Positions 33,201-45,200 of a stretch of 64,000 nucleotides of DNA are shown in pieces. The stretch comes from Theropithecus gelada (lineage: Eukaryota > Chordata > Mammalia > Primates > Cercopithecidae): the NCBI RefSeq assembly GCF_003255815.1, contig NC_037669.1, positions 48,592,756 to 48,656,755 of the forward strand. Reading direction: 5' to 3'. A model generated the notes under the pieces. It did not search any database, had not been told where the DNA came from, and worked only from the letters and a program-made list of their open reading frames with translations. The position numbers and the translations under genes were made by a program. Position 1 is the stretch's first letter; every line of letters starts with the position of its first letter.

Positions 33201-36200
33201 TTTGGGCGCAGAGTGCTAAGAAGCGCCCCTTCCGCTGGGGCGCAGGACCCCACGCGGGCTGCCACTGCTCACCTGGTCAGTGCCTGGAAGACCCGCCTCC
33301 ACTCAGTGTCTCGCAGGAAAAGCACCGCCTGCTGCAGCAGCAGCTCCGTGGGCTGGAAGAGGTGCACATGGTACAGGATGGCCTCCAGGTCCCCATAGAG
33401 CCGGCTGCGGAACAGCAGCTGCGAGTTGTACAGCACCTTGTATTTCCCGTGTTCTGTCCTGGGAATCCTGCAAGAGACAGAAGGCCAAGGGCCAGAGCTA
33501 ACTTGCATGGCGGCTTCCTGGGACACCATGGTGAGGGTGCACTGTCAGGTACAGCTTTTATGTTGTTTAAAAACAAGCCCAGGGGCCGGGTGTGGTGACT
33601 CGCGCCTGTAATCCCAGCACTTTGGGAGACTGAGGTGGGCAGATCACCTGAGGTCGGGAGTTCGAGACCAGCCTGACCAACATGGAGAAACCCCATCTCT
33701 AGTAAAAAATGCGAAATTAGCCAGGCATGGTGGTGCATGCCTGTAATCCCAGCTACTTGGGAGGCTGAAGCGGCAGAATCGCTTGAACCCGGGAGGCAGA
33801 GGTTGCAGTGAGCCAAAATCATGACATTGCACTCCAGCCTGGGTAACAAGAGTGAAACTCGGTCTCAAAACAAAAACAAACCAAAACGAAAAAAAAAAAA
33901 AAAAAGCCCAGGGGGGTAGAGGCTGCAGCGAGCCCTGATGGCACCAGTGCACTCCAGCCTGGGCTGAACAGAGTGAGATCCCATTTCAAAACAACAACAA
34001 AAGACAAGGTTGGTAATAAAGACTATAGTAAGATAAAAATAGAGCAATTTAAAAGTATAAAAAATTAACTAAAAGAATAGAAAAGACAAAAAGAATATGA
34101 TGATGATGAATGCCTCCTGGTAGACACAACATCTTTTAAAACGTGGGGCCTTGACAGAGAACTGGCAGTGAAATGCTGAAATTGACCTGATCTGGCTCAT
34201 GGCCTGTGCTTCCCACCCCCTTCCTGCCCCCACTCAGCCCCTCACCACCCCTCCAAGCCCTGCCCTGGCACTCGCACTCTGCACTATGGCAACACCAGCC
34301 TGGCAGGGTTTCTATGCACAGCCTACTCTCATTGCCCTGCACTGGCCTATGCCAATCCACCGCCTTTTTGAACCTGGTGAAGTCTACAATGCTTTCATCT
34401 CCCCTTCAGGAATCTGTGTTCTTGGTCAGGGGTAGGTCCTCTTTTGTGAAGTATTTGTTTGGGTATTTTGCCCATACTTTCCACTGGGATGTTTTCTTAC
34501 TGATTCACAGGATTTTAAAAAATATATTTAGGACACTAATTATTGGTCAGTTCCAGACACTGCAAATAATTTTGTTTGTAGCTTGTCTTTTCACCATATT
34601 TACGGTGTCGTGAAAGTTGATCACATACATTGGGTCATTCTCATCACACCCAACTAAAACAGTCGAGAGGCGGGGAGAAAGCACCCAGGGCACGTAGCAC
34701 TGCTCCAGGAATGTCATTCTCCGCAGCCTGGCTGCTGAGGCCGCCTGCTCCAACCTGAAGCCAGTCTTATCTGATAGCTACTGATACCATGTGCTGCAAC
34801 TCCAAGACTACTTTTACTCACTGGCACTTGCCAGTCGGAGGTTGCCAGTGCCCCAAAACTTTGTTTTGTGTCAAACACAAAACAAAGTGAATTCTCAAAA
34901 CAATACCTAACATTTTTATAATGCCCCTCCTTTTTATAAAACCTCCAACCTTCTCTGTTTTTCAGACATACTGAAGACTGCCCAGCCTGTGTGTGTACCT
35001 CAAATTGTAATTCTTGCTTCCCAAATAAAATTTTTAAATTTAGAGATTCATCTCTGTATTTTGACTTTGACAATGTCTTTTGATGAGTAGAAGTTACTTT
35101 TAACGTTGCCAAATGTATGATTCTTTTCTTCTTTGTCCTTGTCTGGTTCAAGAACTCTTTCTCCATTCTGGGGTCATGAATATGTTCTTCTATATTTTCA
35201 TCTATAAGCTTTGTAATTTTGCTTTTCAAAAATAGATTTTTCACTTTGGGAGGTCAAGGTGGGCAGGTTGCTTGAGCCCAGGAGTTGGAGGCCAGCCTGG
35301 GCAACCCGGTGAAACCCCATCTCTACAAAAAATACAAAAATAATCTGAGCATGGTGGTATACACCCGTAGTCCCAGCTACCTGGGAGGCTGAGATGGGAG
35401 AATGGCTTGACCCCTGGAGGTAGAGGTTGCAGTGAGCCCTTGTACCACTGCAGTGAGCCTTTGTACCACTCAGCCTGGGTGACAGAGACAGACCCTGTCT
35501 CAAAAAAAAAAAAAAAAAAAAAAAGCCCAGGCACAGTGGCTAACACCTGTAATCCCAGCACTGTGGGAGGCTGAGGCGGGTGGATCATGAGGTTAGGAGA
35601 TCAAGACCACGGTGAAACCCATCTCTACTAAAAATACAAAAAATTAGCTGGGCGCGGTGGCAGGCACCTGTAGTCTCAGCTACTCAGGAGGCTGAGGCAG
35701 GAGAATGGCGTGAACCCAGGAGGCGGAGCTTGCGATGAGCCGAGATCATGCCACCGCACTCCAGCCTGGGCGACAGAGCGAGATTCTGTCTCAAAAAAAA
35801 AAAAAAATTTCTGGTGAAATCTGAGATCAGATCATTGTAGTCTACTGAGTTATACTGTGTCAATCAGTAGTCATTATATAAGATGTCACCATTGGGGGAA
35901 TTGGGGGACCTTGAGTAATGAGTACATGCAACCTCTCCACTATTTTTGCAATTTCAAAGTTAAAAGTTTAGGCCAGGTGCAGTGGCTCACACCTGTAATC
36001 CCAGCACTTTGGGAGGCTAAGGCGGGTGGATCACCTGAGGTCAGGAGTTCGAGACCAGCCTTCCCAACATGGCAAAACCCCATCTCTACTAAAAATACAA
36101 AAAATTAGCCGGGCATGATGGCGGGTGCCTGTAATCTCAGCTACTAGGGAGGCCGAGGCAGGAGAGTTGCTTGAATGCAGGAGGCAGAGGTTGCAGTGAG

Positions 36201-39200
36201 CCAAGATCACACCATTGCACTCCAGCCTGGGCAACAGAACGAGACTGTCTCAAACAAAAGAAAAAAAATTAGCTGGGCATGGTGGCACATGCTTGTGGTC
36301 CCAGCTACTTGAGATGCTGAGGTAGGAGGATCGCTTGAGGCGGGGGGGTCAAGGCTGCAGTGAATCGTGACCGCACCACTCCACTCCAGCCTGGGTAACA
36401 GCAATAAACCCTGTCTCAATAAAAAGAAAGAAAGAAAGAAAAAGCTCAAAAAAAAAACCAACAAAGTTAAAAGTTTAAAAACAGGGGCTTGGTCTACCTA
36501 GACTAGAGTTGATTTTTATGAATTGTGTGAGCCAGCAAATTAGGAATAGAATGGAACTTCCTCAGACCCATAAGGACATCTACAAAAACCCTACACCTAA
36601 CATCATAGGTAGTGGGGAAACACTGATGCCTTCTGCCGCAGAGACCAGAAACAAGGCAAGTGTGTGTGCTTTCACCATTTTTTTTTTTTTTGAGATGGAG
36701 TCTCGCTCTGTTGCCCAGGCTAGAGTGCAGTGGCGCGATCTCGGCTCACTGCAAGCTCCCCCTCCCGGGTTCACGCCATTCTCCTGCCTCAGCCTCCGAG
36801 TAGCTGGGACTACAGGCGCCCACCACCATGCCCGGCTAATTTTTGTATTTTTAGTAGAGATGGGGTTTCACCGCGTTAGCCAAGATGGTCTCAATCTCCT
36901 GACCTCGTGATCCGCCCATCTAGGCCTCCCAAAGGGCTGGGATTATAGGAGTGAGCCACCTTCACCATTCTTATATAAAACAATACTGCACGTCCAGGCC
37001 AGTACAACAAGGAGATGAAGGTATACAGACTGAAATAAAGAAATGTAATTATCCCTATTTGCAGATGACATGATGATCAGTATAGAAAATCCCAAGGAAT
37101 CTCCCAAAAAAACAAAACAAAAACTCGTGGAACCAGTGAGTTTCAGCAAGGCTTTAGGATATAAAATCAACATACAAAAATCAGTTCTATTTCCAGATAT
37201 AGCAGTGGTTGCCAGGGATTAAGGATGTCTTTCCTTTTTTCCTATGGAACACAATTATCCCAACACCATTTATTGAAAAGTTTATCCTTTCCCTACTGAA
37301 CTTTTTTTGTCCACTAGAGTTACTTATTTAATTTTTTTGAGACAGAGTCTCTCTCTGTTGGCCAGGCTGGAGTGCAGTGGCACAATCGTGGCTCACTACA
37401 ATCTCTATCTCCTGGACTCAAGCAATTCTCCTGCCTCAGCCTCCCGAGTAGCTGGGATTACAGGAATGTGCCACCATGCCTGGCTAATTTTTGTATTTTT
37501 AGTAGAGACAGGTTTTCACCATGTTGGCCAGGCTGGTCTCGAACTCCTGACCTTGGGTAATTGCCCACTTTGGCCTCCCAAAGTGCTGGGATTACAGGCG
37601 TGAGCCACTGTGCCCAGCCTAGAGTTACTTTTTAATTGAGATATAATTTACATGGCAGACAATTTACCCATTTGTAAAGTATAATTCAATAGTTTTTCAT
37701 CTATTTAGTGCAACCACTACCACCATCATCAATTTCAGAACATCTCATCACCTCAAAAAGAAACCCCACACCCCTTAGCTATCACTCTGTATACTCCCAA
37801 CCCCCTGAATACCCCCACCCCTGATCCACTAAGTATCTACCAATCCAGTGGTCCCCAACCTATTTGACACCACGGACTGGTTTCGTGGAAGACAATTTTT
37901 CCATGGATGGGGTTGGGGGGATGGTTTCGGGATGAAACTGTTCCACCTCAGATGATCAGGCATTAGATTCTCATAAAGAATGCGCAACCTAGGTCCCTCG
38001 CATGCACAGTTCACAAAAAGGTTCCCGCTCCTATGAGAATCTAATGCTGCTGCCAATCTGTCAGGAGGCGAAGCTCAGGCAGAGCTTGCTGACCTCCTGC
38101 TGTGCAGCCCGGTTCCTAACAGGCCAGAGACTGGTACAGGTCCATGGCCCAGGGGTTGGGGACCCCTATACTAATCTACTTTCTGATAGATTGGTCTCTT
38201 CTGGACATTGCACATAAATTGAATCATGTCATATGCAACATCTTGTGGCCAGCCGCTTCTCCTCAGCATGTTTTCAAGGTTCATCCATAGTGTAGCATGT
38301 GTCAGTGTTTCATTCCTTTTTATGTCCAAATAGAATTCCAGTGTATGCATATCCCATCATTTGTTTACCCTTTTACCACTTCATGGACATTTGGGCTGTT
38401 TCCATCTTTTGGCTATTATGAATAATGCTGTTATAAACATGAGTGTACAAGTTTAGTACACTAATTAGCAATAATCCACACATTAGTGTGGATATACATG
38501 TTTTCATTTTCTTGGGCACAGATCTAGGAGTGATATTCCTGGGTCATATGGGAACTCTGTGTTTAATCACTTGAGGAACTGGCAGAGTGTTTTCCAAAGT
38601 GGCTGCACTTACATTCCTCCCAGCAGAGGAGGACACTTCTGATTCCTCCACATCCTCGCCAATGCTTGTCATTACTGGACTTTTGGATTCTATCCATCCT
38701 AATGAGTATGAAATAGCATCCCATTGTGTAAGATTCATCTTTTTGAAGTAGAACATTCAGTGTTTTTTAGTATATTTATTCCCTACCAATTTTGCAATAT
38801 CACATATGTCATACGGCAAATGAACACTTATGTGTAGGTCTGTTTCTGGATTCTCTATTATATTCCATAGGTCTGCTTGTCTATCTCTGAACCAACACCA
38901 TACTATCTTAATGACTATAGTTTTATCATGAGTCTTGATATCTAGTACAGCAAGTTCTTCTATCTTGTTCTTATTCAAGGGTATCTTTTTTAAAAAAAAG
39001 ACCTTTGCATGTTGCTGTAAAGGGTTTAAAATTCCAACAGCTTTTAAAGTATGGACTTTGATTTTTAAAAAAAAGTATGAAACTTAACATGCAAAAGTTT
39101 AAAATTTTAAAATCAATGTCCATACTTTAAAAACTGTTGGGATTTTTAAAACTGGAAGTGCACTGAATCTACAGTTCAAATCTGAAGATAACTGAGCCTT

Positions 39201-42200
39201 TAGAATATTGAGTCTTCAAATTCATGAACATGGTATCTCTCTCCACTTATTTATGTCTTCCTTAATTTTTCCTGAAGTTCTATAATATTCATGATGGACG
39301 TCTTTCACATCTTTTTGTCAAATTTAGTCCCATGAATTTCATACATTTTACTTTAAATGTGTTCCAATTTTTAAAAATTAGTTTTTGTATGTAGATGGTA
39401 TTCAAAATTTGATATTTTTATACTAATTTTTATATTCAATACCACATTAAATAATCTTATCTGAACATATTTTTGGTATTATTTTTTAAATTTCTTATAA
39501 ATTTTTAAATATATTGGCATAATTTGAAACACATATCAATGTCTGCAACAACTATAATTATGTCTCAATAATTTTCAGACATTTTTCATTTCCAAATAAG
39601 CATTTTAAGGCTATACATTTTCTTCGGACTAATGCTTCAATATCACTCTGCAAATTTTTATTTATTCATTTATTTATTTTGAGACAGAGTCTCACTCTGT
39701 TGTCCAGATTGGAGTGCAGTGGCATGACCTTGGCTCACTGCAATCTCTGCCTCCTGGGTTCAGGAGATTCTCCTGCCTCAGCCTCCCGAGTAGCTGGGAT
39801 TACATGTGTGTGCCACCACGCCCAGCTAATTTTTGTATTTTTAGTAGAGATGGGGTTTCACCATGTTGACCAGGCTGGTCTCAAACTCCCAACCTCAGGC
39901 GATCCGCCCACCTTGGCCTCCCAAAGTGCTGGGATTGTGAGTGATTTTGACTACATTCACAATGTTGTGCAGCCATAAACACTATCTAGTGAGCCACTGC
40001 ACCCGGCCCACCCTGCAAATTTAGTTAATATATTATTTTCATTATTGTTCAGTTCAAAAATGTCTAATTTCCATTAGGATTTCTTTTTGACCCACAAGTT
40101 ATTTGGAAGTATGGTTATTAATTTCCTTCCATATGAACTTTTTTCTGGTTAATGATCTATGTTTTATTTCTAGCCTAATTCAACGGGGTTCAATGAGCAT
40201 GCTTCATGTTATTTCTGCCACTGGAAAATGCTTTCGAGATGTAATTCATATACTATCTGCCCAGCATTAGCCAAACCACAAAGTTTGAGGGCACAGTCCC
40301 CAAGACCACCCTTACTTCTGACGCCGACTGCAAGTTCAGGAGGTTTCTGAGACTGCTCTCTGGTTTGATAACACGCTAGAAGGGCTCACAGAACTTACTG
40401 AAAGTGAGTTCTACACTCACAGTTAGTTGGATTACAGGGAAAGAATACAGATTAAAATCTGCCAGGGGAACAAACACATGGAGCAGAGTCCACGACGGCT
40501 CCAGACACAAAGCTTCCACTGTCCTCTCCTTGTGGGGCCAGATGTGCTACCCTCCTAGCACTGGTGAGTGGCGGCGTGCAAGCACACTGCAGCCAGGCAG
40601 CTCGCCCCAGCCCTGGTGGCCAGAGTTTCCAGGGGGCTCCACTGCACAGGTATGGCAGGCGGGCTGACCGCCTACATGGCTGAACTCAGTCTCCTGATTC
40701 TGCATGACCCAAAGCCCCCATCCCGAAGAACCCGGTTGATCTTTCTGGAAGGTCAGCCTCCATCCTGTGACTGTCAGGTGTGGCCAGTCCCCTCCCTGAA
40801 CAAAGACACTCCTATTAGGTGTGACTCAGATTGCCTCCCAGGAGCCAAGGGCAGAGCCCAGACTGTTCCTGGGCCAGGCCACATTCTCTGCTACACACGA
40901 CAAAACTCATTTTTTTTTTTGTTTTTGTTTTTGAGACGGAATCTTGCTGTGCTGCCCAGGCTGGAGTGCAGTGGCGTGATCTTGGCTCACTGCAACCTCC
41001 ACCTCCCAGGTTCAAGCGATTCTCCTGCCTCAGCCTCCCAAGTAGCTGGGATTACAGGCACCTGCCACCACGCTTGGCTGATTTTTGTATATTTAGTACA
41101 AATGGGGTTTCACCATGTTGGCAAAGCTGGTATTGAACAAAACTCAACCTTTTAAAGCACATGAATGAGTGATTTTGACTACATTCACAATGTTGTGCAG
41201 CCATAAACACTATCTAGTTCTAGAACATCCTCCACACCCCTAATGGCAACCCTGTGCCCACTGGCAGTGGCTCCCCGCTTCTCTCTTGCCCTCCCCTGAG
41301 TGGTTATCCCTGGCAACCACCAGCCTACCTATCTCTATGGATTTGCCAGTTCAGGACATTTCACAAACACAGAGTCATACAATATGTGCCTTTTTGTGTC
41401 TGGCTTCTTTGACTTAGCAGAATGTTTCAAGGTTGAGATATGTGTATCAGTATTTCATTTCTTTCTTTCTTTTTTTTTTTTTTTTTTCTTGAGACGGAGT
41501 TTCGCTCTTCTTGCCCAAGCTGGAGTGCAGTGGCGTGATCTTGGCTCACTGCAACATCTGCCTCCAGGGTTCAAGCAATTCTCCTGCCTCGGTCTCCCGA
41601 GTACCTGGGATTACAGGTGCGTGCCATCATGCTCGGCTAAGTTTTTCTATTTTCAGTAGAGACGGGGTTTCACCATGTTGGCCAGGCTGGTCTTGAACTC
41701 CTGACCTCAGACAATCTCCCCACCTCAGCCTCCCAAAGTGCTGGGATAACAGGTGTGAGCCACCATGCCTGGCTTTCATTTTCTTTTATGGCTCAATTAT
41801 TCTATGGACTTATTATCTTTTGTTTATCAGTTGATAAACATCTGGGTTATTTCCACTTTTTTTTTTTTTTTTTTTTTTGAGACAGGGTCTGGCTCTGTCA
41901 CCCAGGCTGGAATTCAGTGGCATGATCTTGGCTCACTGCAACCTCTGCCTCCTGGGTTCTCCCACCTTGGCCACCCAAGTAGCTGGGATTACAGGCAGGA
42001 GCTACCATGCTTGGCTAATTTTTGTATTTTTTGTAGTAACAAGGTCTCACTATGTTGCCCAGGCTGGTCTTGAACTCCTGGGCTCAAGTGATTCCAGGAT
42101 TGCCTTAGCCTCCCAAAGTGCTGGGATTACAGGCGTGAGCCACTGCACCTGGCCTGTTTTCACTTTTTGGCTATTATACATAACACTGATATGAACATGT

Positions 42201-45200
42201 GTGTAAAAGCTCTTGTGTGGAAATATGTTTTCAGTTCTCCTGGGCTTATAATAGATACAAGGCCAGCTTCTCCCGGTGCCTCTGGGCCCATCAGCACAGG
42301 AAGGCAGGTCCGGAGAAGTGCAATCCCCTTCCGGGCAGACAGCCTCAACTCCTGGACTCCCTACTGCAGACAAGTGGGTCCTGGGGCATCTGAATTCTGA
42401 AGACAGATGGGGGCCCTCCGGACTAAAGGAGGGAGATCCTATCTACCCAAACTAGTATACCTGCAAATTGTGAAAGGAAGGGAGAGGTGTCATGTCATCA
42501 AAACTAAAGAATGGAGGAACTGCAAAGGGCTACCTGCTGCAGCCCAGAATTGGACACTTTAATTATTCACCTTTAGTGTCCCCACTGAGTGGCCCCCAGG
42601 TCCCCTGAAGGCTTTCAGAGAAGGGTAACTTCCTGCAACCTAAGCAGCCCCTCCATCTTCAAAATGATCTTCCCTGGGGCAAGCTGAAATCTAATACAGA
42701 ATATTCTGCTCCTGGTTGGCCACAGTAGCCCTTGGCTCAGAACCCTGAAGACAGGCGCCACTCTCCTGGACCCCTCAGTCATCTTAGATACGCCTGAATT
42801 CCTCCCTGCAAGCAAATGCAATCGATTCTTCAAGTCCAATGACTAAACCCTGGTAAGTACCTCACAATGATCCCCGAAAGGAGACTCACAGACAAGGACA
42901 CTGAACCTAGGCTTGACTCTGAAAGACCTCTCCACTCCCTCGGCATCCAGATGCCATCATTTTTATGTAAAATGTAAAACAAACCACCTACCAGCTTTGG
43001 TGGTTCTCCCACAGCTGCCTCAAGCCTTGGTTGGCCAGGCCTTCCAGGATGAAAAGGTGGGTCTTCCCGTCCAGCAGGTGGAAGCCGGTGAGTACATCCA
43101 GGTACTGCTGCTCCTGGACCCGCACACGCATCTTGAAGGCCGACAGGATCTGCTGCAGGGTCCTGACGGGGTAGGAGTCCAGGCCGAGGGCCTTAGCGTT
43201 GATCATAGTGATGTCCTGCAGCAGGCTGTGGAGCAGGGAGACCTTCTTAAAGTCAAAGACGAAGATGATGCGGCCAAACTGGGAGCCCCCGAGGTCGGGA
43301 TCGGCAGCTCTGGCCCCGGCCCTCAGTGGCACCGCGATGTCCACTCGCAACTTGAGCTGGGAGTCAGCCTCTAGGTAGTTGCCCATGGGCATTGGGCCAT
43401 GCTGGTGGCCATCTCTGGGGACCCCAAGCCCCACAACCTTCCTTCTCCTGCTGTCCTGGCTGTAGTGTGTGGGCTGAACCTCACAGCTGTGGATGGGGAC
43501 GGCCAGGTTCAAATACTTGTGGCCAAGGAGGAGGTCAGCAAAACTGACCTTGGCGATCCCATAAGGGTACCACATCTTGTTCTGGGACTCAAAGGGGTTG
43601 TTCTCTGTCTCTCTGGGAGAGATGAGGGCCCGGAAGTTGAGGTATGAATCCAGGGGGTCCTCCCCAAACAGCATGGGCTTCTGAGAAAACTCCTCTGACT
43701 TGCGGTCCCGGTCGTGAACTTCCACCACCATGGGGGGACCCTCCAGGTATTCCCTTAGGTCACTGGGATGCAGCGCCCCAAGGAAGATGACGTTGATGTC
43801 CTGGAAATAAACGTGGGTTCCATGGGGCTCCCCCTTGGTCTTGTGAACTGGAGTCTTATGGAACTGGTACTTGCAGTACACGGGCATGCACAGTCTCTAC
43901 GAGAGAGCAGGACAGTCACTCAGCCCCAGCATGAGGAGCTCAAACCCCAGTGCCAAGCTCATTGCCTGTCCCTGTAGCCCAAGTTTCCTCATCCACAAAA
44001 TATCCACGAGAGACCCTGCTGTGCAAGGTCATTACTAGGACTGTAGACATCATGCATGTGAATGCACCGGGATGGCGACTGGCATGAAACAAGGACTCAA
44101 AAAGCATTCGTTAATTATTTTCCTCCCAAAATGTGAGTGCCATGAAGATAGGCCATGTGTCCTTTTTCACACCTGTACTTCCAGTTCCTATCCTAAGGCT
44201 GGGCACAGAAAAGTTACAGAGAAGTGATTTTTAGAAAGGAAATTTCTGTTTTCCAAACATACATCTGGGGGTCGACACAGACCCCTTTAGCAGAGTCACA
44301 GGTGCCAAGCTGAAAATGGACACTCTGGGCAGGAGAGAGCCTCAGAGAGCATGGAGAACTGGATGGAAAGGATGAGCCAAGCTATGATGAGGTAGGCAGC
44401 AGGGACATTTGCATAGTTTGACCTTGGTGCTGAGATTTTATTATCACAAATTATCCTTGTGGTCTGAATTCGTAATCTAAAGGCACTATTTTACACTGAA
44501 GCTGAGAATTTATTCTAAAATAATCCCGGATTGGCGGTGCTCCCAGAGCAGTGGGCAGAAATACAATACCTCTGGAGATACTCACTTTCAACCTAGGCCT
44601 CAAAGAATTCCCATGAAGAAAGTTCCATTGAACATGAGATCATGGTAAAAATCACAAAACACCTAAAGACAGAAGCACTACTAGTGAAATCAGATGCACC
44701 AAGGCATAAGATATTAGAATGATCAGAGATATAAAGTAAGGATATTTGAGAAGTTTAAGTAAAGAAAGAATATAATCAAGGTGAAACCTACTGTATTCCT
44801 ATTTACTTGTAACAGCCTTGGTACAGTTGAGAAAGCCAAATACCAACCACACAATGGAGAAGCTGAGAACCAACCAGATTTTCTCTGTAAAACCCTCAAA
44901 AGACTTGGGAATGGCAAACCTAGTATCTCTGGAGCTGGCAGTAAAAAGGAAGGCTGGAGCAGAGAGGACTCGGTGCAAGTTCCTTAAGAAGCAATCAGAT
45001 CCCTAGGTGTCCCCGCAGTGGGTTGGCAGAAGTCTATTAGTTTGCTCTCCAGGCAAAATGTAAATAGGGGGTCCTGAAAACTTCAAAACACTGATAAAAA
45101 AAAATGTAAGTAAATGGAGAGATATACTATATACATAGATTGGAAGACAACATAGCAAAGATGTTAACTCTCCTCAAACTGATTTACAAATGTAATGCAA

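Larger units (their letters stand above)
30889..33272 (-). other. CFAP92 intron, 2.4 kb
   Basis: 30889-32125 is unique sequence with nothing recognised. 32130-32990 is three antisense Alus in a row. Confidence 0.7.
37620..39656 (-). mobile_element. Old L1M, antisense, 3' end and ORF2 part
   Basis: 37620-37845 is an L1M 3' UTR in reverse, and 38177-38760 continues into ORF2 (tgggctgtttccatcttttgg, then cctgggtcatatgggaactc). A hAT-like transposon splits it. 38760-39656 is A/T-rich and only loosely L1-like. Confidence 0.75.
41141..42235 (-). mobile_element. Old L1M 3' part, antisense, split by two Alus
   Basis: 41160-41460 (ctctatggatttgccagttcag, then tgtgtctggcttctttgac), 41776-41856 and 42150-42235 (ttggctattatacataacac) are consecutive pieces of an L1M 3' end in reverse. 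Confidence 0.8.
33468..42991 (-). other. CFAP92 intron, 9.5 kb
   Basis: Filled with Alus, old L1 in both orientations, a hAT-like transposon (37846-38168) and an LTR-like block (40262-40905). 33996-34380, 34620-35239 and 42236-42991 show nothing I can name. Confidence 0.75.

Noticed and set aside
33277..33849. 190-codon frame overlapping the CFAP92 exon
   Set aside because: Wrong phase over the exon and Alu-derived upstream; the splice-phase frame is the one continuous with neighbours.
40568..41155. 195-codon open frame, sense
   Set aside because: Crosses an LTR-like block into an antisense Alu; composition and context are repeat-derived.
42913..43647. Sense-strand frames over the 905-bp CFAP92 exon
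   Set aside because: Mirror frames of the coding exon; phase and splice evidence support only the minus strand.
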